Assembly (NCBI RefSeq): GCF_037975245.1
Contig: NC_092568.1
Span: 19,202,001-19,266,000 of the forward strand
Source of the DNA: Apostichopus japonicus
Taxonomy: Eukaryota > Echinodermata > Holothuroidea > Aspidochirotida > Stichopodidae
DNA: 64,000 bases
Direction of reading: 5' to 3'
Part shown: piece after piece, positions 1 through 10,800 of the stretch
Layout: each line of letters opens with the position of its first letter
How positions within the stretch are numbered: position 1 is the stretch's first letter
Position numbers and translations under genes: made by a program
The notes under the pieces: model-generated
What the model saw: the letters and a program-made list of their open reading frames with translations, nothing else
Database searches by the model: none
Told to the model about the DNA's origin: nothing

Positions 1-1006
1 GGTAACCATCTCGCCAGAAAGAAAGGACGATTTTTACTTCCTGGATACTCTCATCTTTACCAATAAAGGTTCGGTTTTGTTCTTATCATTATTAGCAGTT
101 GGTGGCACAGATATAAACCATATTTGGAAGCGTTGTGCCTTTACTTTGAACATAATACGCTCGTCGAAATATGAGAAGTGTTGGAAAGGCATGTCAAAGT
201 TAATCAGGCACTTGAATACAGATACAGCTGGTGGTACCATCCTAGACATTTTACTTCCCGTATTACTATTAGCCCTCGGAATATTGGGTCTGCAGAATTT
301 CGACTTCTAGTATGCAATGTGGTATAAACGAGACAGGTATATGTATAATGAAAATATATGTGTTACACATTCCTCGGACTAGAAAATACCGTGTTGACCT
401 CATAAAAAGTATATCTCTTTTTTGCTTTTATGAAAAAATGTTTTATGTTTGAACTTTATAATGTTAATCGGCTGCAAAGAAAGAAACAACACTTCTGTTA
501 TAATAAGAAGTAAATTCCATAGTGTCTTTGATGGAACTGAATTTGCAATTAAATTAACAATAGGTGCATCTGCCATCGTTTCTTTGGGAGAGTTATGAAA
601 AATATTTCTCCGTTTGAAAGTGCCATTTCTAGTTCTTTGATTTTGGTTTGAAAAACAAAAAAAGATAACATTTAAAATTCGGTATTGGACTATGGAGCTT
701 ACGTCATATTCGAGGTAGACTTAAAGGAGCTGCAGCCTGTCCGTGTCTAGTACGTAGTTCAAACCAAAAATAGCTGTAGAAACATTATGCCTACTAGTAA
801 TCTATTTTGCTGTACAATTATGTGTTTACTGTTAATTTTCTGTCTCAATACATCTTTAATATTTTATTTTGAGTTCTGTAATTCATCTGTAAGAAGCAGA
901 CTTTGATAATTAGCTTCTTGGATGGCCAAGTTTAGAAATAAAATATGTAAGTTACCGATTTTCTCATTTCTTTATATAATGATTTTATCATTCTGTATAT
1001 ATATCA
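1..1006. other. No gene supported
   Basis: I see no gene here. A 71-codon open frame on the minus strand (34-249) has plausible amino-acid composition but no motif I recognise and no clear splice borders. The rest is AT-rich with scattered homopolymers. Confidence 0.4.
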
Positions 1007-1104
1007 TTATATATCATATATAAATAATATATATATATATATATACACACACACATGTATATATATATACATATTTATATATATATATATATATACACAC
1101 ACAC

Positions 1105-1193
<89 letters not shown>

Positions 1194-1232
1194 GAAAGAG
1201 AAAATAGATATATATATATATATAATGAAAGA
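1007..1232. repeat. (TA)n microsatellite with CA interruptions
   Basis: About 220 bp of almost pure TA dinucleotide with two short CACACACA interruptions near 1046 and 1096. The 86-codon open frame across it (Ile-Tyr repeats) is a by-product of the dinucleotide and is not a gene. Confidence 0.95.
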
Positions 1233-2299
1233 GAAAAGAATATTTTGACTGAATCGAAATTCAACACAAAGTCTGGACGTTAAATCTGATGGTTAGTTGC
1301 ACATTTTTTCAAATTGTAATATACTACTACTTACTTGTTTGTTGTCAATTATCAAATTACCTTTAGACAGTGACGTTAGGCAAGTGTACTCTGTGTTTCT
1401 CACTCTTTTAAATCTCTCCTGAAATGATTTGAAAACAATTACCATTTGAAAGGAAAACATTTCTGCACCACTACCCCTTTTTGGTTTCGATGATAATCGT
1501 CACCTATGCCCTAGGTTCTGATATGTTTGGAGGACCCCCGGACAGTGACCGCCGGCCTGGGGAGGGGTATAAGGGGAGGGGGTGTCCCCCTCCCCTTTTG
1601 AAATTTTTTCAGACTTTTGAAGTAAATGTATGTTCAAGAATTTATGTTTAAAAATGCATTTTTTCTGGGCCTGGAATGCATTTTTCCTAGACCTGCAAGT
1701 ATTGCTAGGCATAGGCCTACTTGGAAATTCTTACTTTCAAATTATATATTTCCCAATTAAATTTTAATTTGGAAGCGATGAGTTGTCAGATACAAACTGG
1801 TTGATTCTGCATAGGGTCAGGAGAATTATGGGTTTTCTTTGTCAGAGATAGCTGCAAATGGCACCGTTTTTTTGGTCAAATCCAAGTTAGTTATAACTTT
1901 TCCTCCACCAAATTTCAACTCAGTCATCAATTATGTACCACCAGTCCTTTTTACCACTAGTCTTCCCCCTGGAACCAACCCGCCCATATAGTCCTGCGGG
2001 ACTAGGTGGGCATAGGCAAAAATCTGATTTGATCTGTGCTACTGCCTTTCATTTTTGTTACATCGAAATGAAAAATCGTAAGTGTATATATAGTCTTGGA
2101 AATTACCAAAGTGGGCTACTATTGAACTCCAGTCCTCGTTCAGTGCATTGCTCAATAGCTTCCTCGTGATTCTGTAATCAAAGTCTTTATTCTTGAGACT
2201 TAAAAACGCATTATGAATATAACAAACGGAACTCTAAGAAAAAATAATAGAGCCAACCGAATGAAAGAAACCTAGCTCTTGGATTCCAGTCCTTATTCT
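1233..2299. other. Intergenic; GC-rich repeat fragment at 1515-1600
   Basis: No gene is visible. A GC-rich patch around 1520-1600 (GGACCCCCGG, then GGGGAGGGGGTGTCCCCCTCCCC) resembles the edges of the interspersed elements found at 7.2-9.9 kb, but no matching second end was found. Confidence 0.35.
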
Positions 2300-3403
2300 G
2301 CTCAAGAGTCAGTGGCTCCCTTGAGCCTGTACATCAGAGACTAGTTTTTGTACGTTTGGCTTCACCTTTGTTACGGCCATCCGTAAGTCATTATGAATTG
2401 TGAGTTTGTTCCGGAACTTAGTTTTTATGTGCACAACGGCACTGAAAGTAGACTCTGGCAAGTATGTAGTTGCGAAAGGGATTATTGCTTTCTCCAAAGC
2501 GAATTTGGGGCTATCAATGCTCCTTCAGCAATCCAGAATTTAGCATAGCCATTGCCTTTCAAAATATCTTCTTTTGTTGATCGAGGATTGAATTTCGATG
2601 AGTTCCTCCGCATCAGGAACATCTTCAAGTTTGGCACTAAACGGGTCGAGCACAAAACTATATTCATCTGCATCGGCAATATCTTCAAATCGTTCAAACA
2701 TCTCAATTCGAAGAGCATTCAAGTGTGTCAATATAACAGTCTTCATTTCTGGTGTTAGTGATCTGTCTATGAAAAGTTCCGAAAACTCCTGGAACATACT
2801 GTAGTCATCCCTTTGTATCTTGTGTCACTCCAGAGTGAGAGTTTCCGGGTAAAAGCATGGACGGCCTGTTTACTTGTTATGATGTTCGCAGATTCTCCCT
2901 GCAGCTTCATGTTCAGATTGTTATACTGGTCAAATATGTCGACAAGGTAAGCTAACTTGGTTTGAAAGTCGGCATTCAAAAATGCCTCGGCGTGATCAAT
3001 CTTGATAACTTCTCTGAGCATTTCAAGAACGCTGACCCACAGCTCGAATAACCACACAAGCGTTCTTCCCCTTGAGAGCCACCTCACTTCTGTATGAGAA
3101 ACTATATTACTTGTTTTCATCGGGGAACTCACGATGCAACATCGACTACTGACGATACGGTCTGATCATCAGGGTTCGACATATTGACGCCTAGCCTAGA
3201 TTTCTAAAGGCATGCATACTTCTTCCTTCGACTATATCTCTCATTCCATTTTCACGAACCTCTTTGGCTTTCGCGGACCCTTATTTTTTTCACGGACCCT
3301 TATTTTTTTCACGGACCCCCTGCGGACCCCTTTGCCCTCACGGACCCCCAAATAAATTTCACGGACCCCCTAGGGGTCCGCGGACCCCAGGTTGAGTAAC
3401 CTG
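2300..3403 (-). mobile_element. Decayed hAT-superfamily DNA transposon, one end preserved
   Basis: The minus strand begins at 3403 with CAGGTTACTCAACCTGGGG followed by GTCCGCGGACCCC. This matches a terminal motif I associate with animal hAT elements of the Charlie type (CAG...CTCAACCTGGGGTCCGCGG). The subterminal 3240-3390 repeats words of the type GGTCCGTGAAAAAAATAAGG. Transposase remnants follow down to about 2309. No matching second end was found below 2300, so the element looks truncated on its 3' side. Superfamily placement rests on both the terminus and the protein. Confidence 0.7.
2309..3132 (-). pseudogene. hAT transposase C-terminal fragment (ZBED5/GTF2IRD2-like), frameshifted
   Basis: Three consecutive minus-strand frames together resemble the C-terminal half of hAT transposases and their domesticated relatives ZBED5, GTF2IRD2 and SCAND3. 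Frame one (2767-3132) has HTEVRWLSRGRTLVWLFEL, the family's HTxVRWLSRG signature. Frame two (2540-2797) carries the middle region. Frame three (2309-2497) has PFATTYLPESTFSAVVHIKTK and NKLTIHNDLRMAVTKVKPNVQ, matching the hAT dimerisation region (FATTYLCExxFSxLxxIKxKxRNxL). At least two frame changes are needed to read through it, and the N-terminal BED zinc finger and first catalytic block are absent. It is a dead copy, not a host gene. The family call comes from recalled motifs, not a search. Confidence 0.75.
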
Positions 3404-3429
3404 GACCTATGCAGTCAGGCTGGCGGATG

Positions 3430-3497
3430 ATTGTGTGTGTGTGTGTTAGTATGTGTGTATGTGCGTGTGTATGCGTGTGTGTGTGTGTGTGTGTGTG
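3430..3497. repeat. (GT)n microsatellite
   Basis: About 68 bp of GT repeats interrupted by TAGTATG and GCGT variants. The His-Thr open frame on the opposite strand is a by-product of it. Confidence 0.95.
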
Positions 3498-3596
3498 ACG
3501 CCTGGCTTGTAAACACGGTATCTCAAGTAGGGAAGCTTGGACCAATCTAATATTTAGTGTATATGAGTGCCACATTGAGTAGATGTGCCCTATTTT

Positions 3597-3912
3597 TTTG
3601 GTGCCTGTGAAGGTCACCAAAGGTCAGTTAGAGGCCAGAAACCAAAATATTAAAACAAGCAATAACTCCCATTGACAGGGTCAGACATGGTTGATCTTTT
3701 GGGATAGTTGTGAATGGGGTAAGGGGTCATTTCAAAACATAACGGTCATGTGATCCAAGGTCAACAAAGGTCAATCAGGGGTCAAAAACTAGTATTTTGC
3801 AATAACTTGAGAACCAAATGTCCGTCAAGGTTGGGAGTTACGCTATTGTAATTCAGAAGTCGACCCGCATCTAGGTGACCTCAGGTTGACCTCTGGTGAC
3901 CTTTATCAGTTT
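3597..3912. repeat. Interspersed repeat dense in AGGTCA/TGACCT words
   Basis: About 315 bp with many copies of the nuclear-receptor half-site hexamer. AGGTCA lies at 3611 and 3621 (four-base gap) and at 3758 and 3768 (four-base gap). On the other strand TGACCT lies at 3876, 3887 and 3897 (gaps of five and four). Further GGTCA words lie between them. Text such as 'AAACTAGTATTTTGCAATAAC' between the words suggests a dispersed repeat family, not a single-copy enhancer. Whether any receptor binds it is unknown. Confidence 0.5.
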
Positions 3913-6900
3913 TTTGGGTTATTTGAATTTTCGTGGCCAAAATCGGAAATCGGATCTTGCAACAGCTACTTCTGGTTATACTACAAGCAGCACAACTGTT
4001 GTCTAGTGCATTGAAGTCATCGAAACCTCAATGCATTTTGCATTCTGGTTAAACGAATATACAAGTCCCATGGAATTGTCGTGAATTTCATATTTTTTTT
4101 GGTCATAATACGTTAATTACAGAGCAAAAGCTAGATAAGGTAGAAATTAGATAGATTTATTCGACAATGAGTTTACCAGTAGAAAGTCCTAGTATGTCAT
4201 AATTGAATCCTCCACGCTACTAGGTTTTATTCTCGGCTATGTCTGCTGTATCCGCATTATCTGCTTTGTGTATTGTCATGAATACCACACATTTCGATTG
4301 TTTTTAATGCAAGGAGAGCTCGTGGCATTGTTTATGACGTTACCGTACCTGTTTGTATCACACTGTCTTTCAAACGCCTGCCTCAGTAAATCAGCATTTA
4401 AGAAATGTGAAGTTGTCCTAACAGGAGTATAGCTGTTTCGACACTTAACGGTTTATAATATAAAGGCTAAGTAATGACACAACATTCCCGAAGAACAAAT
4501 ATTATCAAGCTGAACAATTCTATATATCGCCTACCATAATCGCTGGGCCGGTTATTCACCTTCTACAGGACCGACGGAGAAGGGGTAGCTGAGTGTGGAT
4601 TTATCCGTCACTTTTTGTTTTGCCATGTCTAAACATGTATAATAATAACCCAGGCTGCTGTAATCATTGAAATTTCGAGTCAACGTAACAAGTATGACTG
4701 CATAGCACATTGGTATACCGACGTAAAAGCAATGCCCGGTTCCTTTTTTACGAGGAAATTGACAGCTAGCTAACCGTCATATTATCATTTTGTGTTTTGC
4801 CATAGGCCTACCCGTCTGTGGAAATGTTGGCATTTTCATTAAAACTTCTATAAAAGGTCGAAAGTTTGAGGAAAACACCGCAATCATTCAATATTTTATT
4901 TCGACCATTCGTTATACCCTCATAAACTCTCCTACTTTATTGAGTACCACCTATTTATATCATCATCCCGAGGTTTCAAGAAAGTTGATATTTTGAGATT
5001 AAAATAGTCTGTTGAACTTTTAAAACGTTACAATTTCAAGGAATAAATCGAAATATTTGGGAGATATCAGAATTGAAATTTGTGTCATGAGTGTGTTATT
5101 TTGTCAGGTCATGATGACAAAGTTTTGCCAGGTGCAAACATGGCTATTCCTTTAGCTATTTTTCTACTTTTTTTCTTTCATTTTTCCTTTTTTTTTTTTT
5201 TTAGGTACTGCAATAAATAATAAGTCTATAAAAATCAATGCAAATGAGAATCGGTCTGTAATATTTTGATTTGTTCAAGCCATCACCTTTGTCTGTCAAA
5301 GAACTTTTAAGTTGCTATTTCCCTGCAGGGTGGAATTAACATGTTCTTACCTTTTGGAGGTATGTCGTTCATCTCTATCACATAGACACCTGTTAATGGT
5401 TGGGTGTGCTTCTGCTACCTAACTAAGACTCTTCTAAGAAGATAATGGTACCGCTTGGAACCACATCGTGACCGGGTTTGCGTTACTTTACCAAACAAAC
5501 GTAATACAAAAACATAACTGGATCTATCCACTAACAAGTAACGAATTGTCAACGAATTTAATTTATAGTCTTTTATTTTTCTCATTTGGAACCCATGAAA
5601 GGGGCTTTCTTATATAATCGTCCCTGGTCTTACCGACGGGATACCATTACACGGTGCTTTTGCAGGGACCTTATGTTTCCTCGAAGTGGTCGAATTTGTT
5701 TTCCCAGATTGCGAAAAAAAAATGCTAGCAAAGTTTATTTTACAGCAAATGATAATAATAGATGCAAATGAGCCTCATATACGTACCTCAAGTAAGAGGA
5801 TATTAATGTCCATGTGCTTAATGTCTTTTCGTCGTTATTTAGTCATCAATTGAATGCTTGATACGTGTTACCGAAAGCCGATTAAAACACTAAACGTTCA
5901 CTGTGCATTCTGGACTGTTCACATAGCGTAAACATCTTGTCGCACAGGTTTCAGTATTATGAAGGAAAATGCACCACTTGAATGGCATTAACATTTATCT
6001 ATTGTTATAAACTTGTTTCGAATAAAGAAGATGTGGTTCGTCAATGAGTATCGATAAAGTCAATTAGTGTGTTAACACACTAATTACGTGTTGGACATAA
6101 CGGGGACTACTTGGTATTCCAGTCATAGCAGTTTTCTTCATCTATTCATTGTTCATCAGAATGTAGTCCATTGACTTGTAAAACAAATAGAATAAAGAAC
6201 AAGGAATCGGATAATATTCTTCCGAGATCACACTAGTTTTATCCTGAATCGTGTACAACTAACAGATCGACCGAAGAGTTGAAGGCATCATCGAAGATCA
6301 TGTGTAGTGTCTGTTCCCTTTCGAGGAGAATTGTGATACACACCTGGCGATGATCACACAGTCACAGTCTCGATGCAAGGGGACTGTGGTTGAGAGCGGA
6401 TCAGACGTTCGGTAGTTTAGTTTTCGTGCCTAGGTTCTTTCCTGGGTGACTTTTCTTAACAGTATCCCCAGTATTCAATCATTGGAAAATGATCGACAGA
6501 TATATTTTGCTGACACTTTATAACTCAATTAAATAATTAAATAATGAATAAGGCAGAATTTTAGTTTTGATATGTTATAATACCAAAAAAAAAAAGACAA
6601 CTTTGAGTCCAATAATGTTTCTGTAGCTATTCCAGTATTTTTCAAGATATGTTTCGTTAAAGATACTTATTTCTGGAATATTCGTTTTAGGCTAAACTTA
6701 ATGGTGACGTCGGCTACTCGTGGTAGTTATTATAGTTAATGTTAATCCATTGGTTTTGAGGTCAACCATAATACGTTCGTTAAACTTCATATTAGCAACA
6801 GAGGACCCTTGGGTGGCATTCAACACCATTTGTCCTTAATAAATTTGTAATAATTATAAACATGTCATTTGAGAACATATAATCTTAATTTTTGTCATTG

Positions 6901-7207
6901 AGCTTTGTAGTGCAACTGAGGAACTAGGTCCAGTCACTTTAACTAGTGAAACTCAACTGTTTAAAGGCTCATTCCAAAAACAAACAAAAAATAACTTGAG
7001 TAATTGTGTTATAGGAATACACCCCTAGCTAAACTGAGAGCTGTGGTTTCTAGCTTGGTCCACGGCATATCAAAGTTAATTTTGTTCCTGAAGTTATCAA
7101 AACACAATACGGGGTATTTTTTGGGTGAATCCCAAACAAATTTCTTAAGAATCACTGTTTCCGAAATTACCTACTATCCGGTATGAGAATTTGCTACAAC
7201 ACATGTG
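3913..7207. other. Intergenic, nothing recognised
   Basis: AT-rich sequence with stop codons in every frame. There are short T and A runs (5190-5204, 6585-6595) but no open frame with a recognisable motif, no TIR pair and no RNA gene that I can support. Confidence 0.4.
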
Positions 7208-7649
7208 GCTTAGCAGGGGCGGATCCAGGGGGGGCCGGGGGGCCCGGGCCCCCCTTTTGAAAATCCTGATTTTTTTTACCGCGTTCGAGGGAAAGGGCCC
7301 CATGCGTGATCAGTGGCGTAGCTACGGGGGGCCTGGGGGCCGAGGCCCCCATGAAATAGGCTGGCCCCCCACTGGCCCCCCACTGGGAATGGGGTAAAAA
7401 AAATGTTGTAAAAAAATAAATAAATAAAAATAAGTGCGATTCACTTATATTTTTTGTTCAATGATCTGGGAAATAGAGTTACACAATTATCTCGTCTGCA
7501 TCTGGCAGAAGAAGAAAATACAATATCTGTAGTAATCATGAGAATGGTCACACAGCATGGCATGACAATGGTCGATGCGACGATTGCGACCATATACCAC
7601 GAACCTTGTTGTGCTGCGCGATATCGATATCTGCTGAAATGAATATATG

Positions 7650-8030
7650 CAGGCGCGGATCCAGTGGGGGGGGGGTCCAGGGGGTCCGGACCCCCTGCTC
7701 TTGGCCCCAAAAAAAAGAGAGAAAAAAAGAGAGAGAAAAAATAATTAAATTAACCCCCAATTTTAAACATGTAGGACGTCAGAAAAGCGGTTATCCTCAC
7801 AAGTCATCCAGGTGTGTCTTTTCCGTCAAATGAACTATAGTGTGCACGCGTGCTACACGTGCCAAAAATGCCTAACGATCTCAGTTTTCAGACCGAAAAG
7901 TTTCAAAATTGAGGTGGTGTTCGATTTTTTTGGGCGGTGAGGTTACAGAGCGGTAGGCTGCTAGGATGCGCTAACGAATTTTTCATGAGCAAACCCCTCA
8001 CCCTTCCAGAATCCTGGATCCGGCCCTGCA
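7650..8030. mobile_element. Small TIR element, GGATCC family
   Basis: The left end TGCAGGCGCGGATCCAG and the right end CTGGATCCGGCCCTGCA are near-perfect inverted complements about 380 bp apart. It belongs to the same terminal family as the element at 7214-9899 but is a separate copy nested deeper. A clear target duplication was not found. Confidence 0.5.
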
Positions 8031-8199
8031 TCAAACAGTGGTGACGGAACGGGAGGGGATTGGGGGCTAAAGGCATTATGATTTTTGTATCATCTCAACT
8101 CATCTGATATGTAATACCATATTTCATAGATTGTTTTTTTCTCATCAATTGCGAAATTGCAGACATGAAATCCATATTTTCAGGCTAGGTACATGCTGC

Positions 8200-8310
8200 T
8201 TAGAATACTCGGGAAGTGCCGTTTCCGGCCATCTGGGGGGTTTGTAAAGCCAAAAATTTTCTTGTACGCTCCGCGCCAACCGATGATGGCGCTCCGCTTA
8301 GATAGTCTTA
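8200..8310 (+). repeat. Module ending GTACGCTCCGCGCCAACC
   Basis: About 110 bp containing ATCTGGGGGG, then GTACGCTCCGCGCCAACC, then TGGCGCTCCGCTTAGATAG. The same module recurs at 9285-9390 and, in opposite orientation and more diverged, inside the elements at 25031-25282 and 32437-32687. It is a shared building block of several non-autonomous elements here. Confidence 0.6.
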
Positions 8311-8314
8311 CGTT

Positions 8315-8369
8315 CAGGCGCGGCTGGACCAGTCAGACCCCCCTGTCACGAAACCTGCATCCGCCCCTG
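8315..8369. repeat. Minimal 55-bp derivative of the GGATCC-type TIR family
   Basis: CAGGCGCGGCTGGACCAG at the left and GCATCCGCCCCTG at the right look like the two ends of the 7214/7650 element family with almost no interior left. Either an internal deletion derivative or two abutting fragments. Confidence 0.35.
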
Positions 8370-8600
8370 ATATGTCATGGAATATTCCACAAAACAACTT
8401 TTTTATGCCCACGAAACTGTCGAAACATGATTTTCACTACTGGTAGAGATATAAAATATTGGGAATTCTGAAATTCCTGCAAACATGGGGCTGTGCCTGT
8501 TCAATACTCACTACTGTATCGCCTTAAAAAAATGATGAGTGGAAATAGTTTCTCCAGGACCGTATCGTATCGTGGGTATCGAGTGCGTCTGATATACAAA

Positions 8601-8631
8601 CGTACGTAGTACGTACGTACGTACGTACGTC
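8601..8631. repeat. (ACGT)n simple repeat
   Basis: Roughly 30 bp of CGTACGTAGTACGTACGTACG-type tetranucleotide repeat, which is self-complementary. A second patch of the same motif lies at 11892-11970. Confidence 0.85.
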
Positions 8632-8654
8632 TATGATGATATGCACTGTACTGT

Positions 8655-8882
8655 ACTGATAAAACATAGGTGAATTTCACTCCATGGGAGTGATCACTGA
8701 GCACATTCCGGTATAAGAGTGAATTTCCACTCCATTGGAGTAATCTTAACTCCTAATAGAGTTATATTCACTCATATTAGGAGTGAGGGTTAACTCCAAT
8801 AGAGTTAAATTTCACTCTTAATTTGAAGTGCGCCGAGTGATCACTCCAATGGAATGAAATCCACTCATTTGTTTTTAGAGTG
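8655..8882. repeat. ACTCC/GGAGT word array ending TTTTTAGAGTG
   Basis: About 230 bp built from short inverted words such as ACTCCATTGGAGT, ACTCCAATAGAGT and ACTCCAATGGAAT, closing with GTTTTTAGAGTG. That terminus is the same as the right end of the 4.7-kb element at 18693-23421 (GTTTTTAGAGTG), although the internal words differ. The left end is not clear. Confidence 0.5.
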
Positions 8883-9284
8883 TTGCTAGATATATGAAGA
8901 AGAAATTTACATACCAATACATGTTATCGGTCATCGATTGGCACAAAAACCCAGATTCTGATGACAGCTGCCTCAAGAAACCCAATAAATGGCATAATTA
9001 GCACCGCGCCACCAATGTGGACCATTACCGAAACATCGATGCGTGTTAGTCTTCCATCCCCTTCCTCTAATGCTATTTAAGTCCACATGTGGGCATATCC
9101 TGCAAACCTACCGGTAGCCCACAGGAATTTGAGTTGGGAGAAAGGCCTTGACAGCTTGAAACGACAAATGATGCCAATTTCCCTCAAGTTAAAAGTCTGG
9201 CTGAGTTGGCAAGGCCATTCAGCATGAAAGAGAAAAAACTTTTTTTGCATTTCTGTCACCAAAGTTGCACATCTTTTTGGTTGC

Positions 9285-9390
9285 TATTTTGCCTCACAGG
9301 TGCCATCTCCTGCGATCTGGGGGGTGCTGATATCTCAAATTTTCTCTGTACGCTCCGCGCCAACCAAGGTGGCGCTCCGCTTAGATAGTA
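9285..9390 (+). repeat. Second copy of the GTACGCTCCGCGCCAACC module
   Basis: Parallels 8200-8310: GATCTGGGGGG, a short T-rich stretch, CTGTACGCTCCGCGCCAACC, then GGTGGCGCTCCGCTTAGATA. Both copies lie in the same inner element and in the same orientation. Confidence 0.6.
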
Positions 9391-9904
9391 ACCTCCGGTC
9401 CCCCTCAAGAAAGAACAGCCCCCCATGCCCCCCACTCAAAAAATCCTAGCTACGCCACTGTGCGTGTAATTTTTTGTAAAATAAATTTGCAAAAAGACTA
9501 CACCATCATTCTGATAAAGTGAAGGTGAGAGGGGTACTCTGACTGCATCAAAGGTCTCCATCTGGAAGGGGGCATCCAAGATGAAATGGCCTGGAGTAGC
9601 CTGGTAAAAAGTAGTTTGCATCACCACCTACTCCCCAAAGACGTAAATCCTAGCTTATTGCTCGAAATTGCAAATATATGCCCGGCAAACCATGAAAACA
9701 TGATTTATTGGAAATAAATTTTACTCCAAACTTTCACAAAAAGTAGCACCAGATTGCACCGAGGACCTCCATATTTTGTGAAATTTTCCAAAGGGGAGGG
9801 GGCCACCCACTCCCCTTAGACCCCTCCCCCAGGACGACGATTAGGCATTTCCCATCTGGGCCCCCCCCCCCCTTCGGCGAAATCCTGGATCCGCCATTGC
9901 TTAG

Positions 9905-10249
9905 AATGGGACCATATTGACACTTTTGTTTGCTTGCAAAAGTGATATAGATTGAATTCTATGTATATTAAATTTTATCTCATGGTCTTGTTGGCTTGTA
10001 TGTCTCTGGCACTGCAACGAATATAATGCTTGTTTTGGTGTAGGTAGTATAAATCTTTGCCAACACATTTATGTCAAACAATGAGTTTTATTAAGTTTCT
10101 GCAAACCCTTGTGAACCAAATGGCTGTTTGAATGTTTTGCTTGGCTTATCACAAATAACCGATTACAATAAAATTCGTTCCACCTTCACAGTGACAAGAA
10201 GAAAAAAAACGGCTTTCAAGGAATTTGATGGCGCTGGTTTGAAACAGGG
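9905..10249. other. Intergenic, nothing recognised
   Basis: AT-rich flank to the right of the nested elements with no frame, TIR or RNA gene that I can support. Confidence 0.35.
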
Positions 10250-10680
10250 TGTTTTTTAATATAATATAATATAATTATATGGCTCTTAAAGGCATCCGTA
10301 GATTCACTTTTAGGAGAATAGCGCCTCATCAGGCCACGTATTCAGTGGACGGTGGCTGCAAGCATGCCGGTCGCAGAGATGTCACCACCTCTGGCCAAAG
10401 GCAAGGATTCACGCACGCCACCTATTACGCTTCTGGTCGATTTGACCGACCCTCTGCGCATCCTCCCGGGTTCTTTTGCGACAACAAGGGAGACATGGTA
10501 CGGGATCCTAGGCCACAAAAAAGCACCATGCCACAACCTCAGGTATTATCGCCAGAGGCCTGTCTTGAACCCTAGCCACGATTTACACGACCGACAAGGA
10601 ATGAGTCTTTCGTCACCCTCTATAACATCGGCCACCACATCAGCTAGTAAATTCTATGGTTGAATTAATATATAAAGACT
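10250..10680. other. GC-richer unassigned segment with overlapping open frames
   Basis: After a short (TAATA)n run, about 350 bp with higher GC than the surroundings stays open in two plus-strand frames (10279-10575, 10352-10663) and one minus-strand frame (10342-10536). No frame shows a motif I recognise. The base composition suggests an old coding piece or part of a repeat; I cannot decide the strand. Confidence 0.3.
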
Positions 10681-10729
10681 TTCAGCGTGGATTGCTGAAA
10701 GAGAAAAAGAATTTTAAATGTGTACAATC

Positions 10730-10800
10730 ATTGATGGATTCGAACTCAGTTCATCAGGTTACCAGTCCACTGCTCTACCCACTGAACCATTCGACGAGTT
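10730..10800 (-). repeat. tRNA-derived sequence (SINE head or tRNA pseudogene)
   Basis: On the minus strand there is an A-box-like GGTTCAGTGGGTAGAGC followed about 30 bases on by a B box, GTTCGAATCC (plus strand 10736-10745). That is the internal promoter layout of a tRNA. The T stem does not pair well and the acceptor halves do not match, so this is a tRNA-like relic or SINE head, not a functional tRNA. Confidence 0.55.

Larger units (their letters stand above)
7311..9460. mobile_element. Inner non-autonomous hAT-like element (CAGTGGCGTAGCTA ends)
   Basis: Starts CAGTGGCGTAGCTA at 7311 and ends TAGCTACGCCACTG at 9460, a perfect 14-bp TIR. The flanks TGCGTGAT (7303-7310) and TGCGTGTA (9461-9468) agree at 6 of 8 positions, as expected for an aged 8-bp hAT target duplication. 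It lies inside the element at 7214-9899 and itself contains other repeats (7650-8030, 8315-8369, 8655-8882). No transposase frame was seen, so the hAT placement is by TIR and TSD only. Confidence 0.65.
7214..9899. mobile_element. Outer non-autonomous TIR element (CAGGGGCGGATCC family)
   Basis: The left end at 7214 reads CAGGGGCGGATCCAGG. The right end at 9883-9899 reads CCTGGATCCGCCATTG, its inverted complement with one or two changes. Both sides are flanked by CTTAG (7209-7213 and 9900-9904), or GCTTAG if one terminal base is shared, which looks like a target-site duplication. Most of the interval is a second element inserted at 7311-9460; without it the host element would be about 0.5 kb. 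No transposase is present, so it depended on an enzyme supplied in trans. Confidence 0.6.

Noticed and set aside
1007-1267. 86-codon Ile-Tyr-rich frame
   Set aside because: By-product of the TA microsatellite.
10730-10800. Functional tRNA gene
   Set aside because: A and B boxes are present but the T stem and acceptor stem do not pair.
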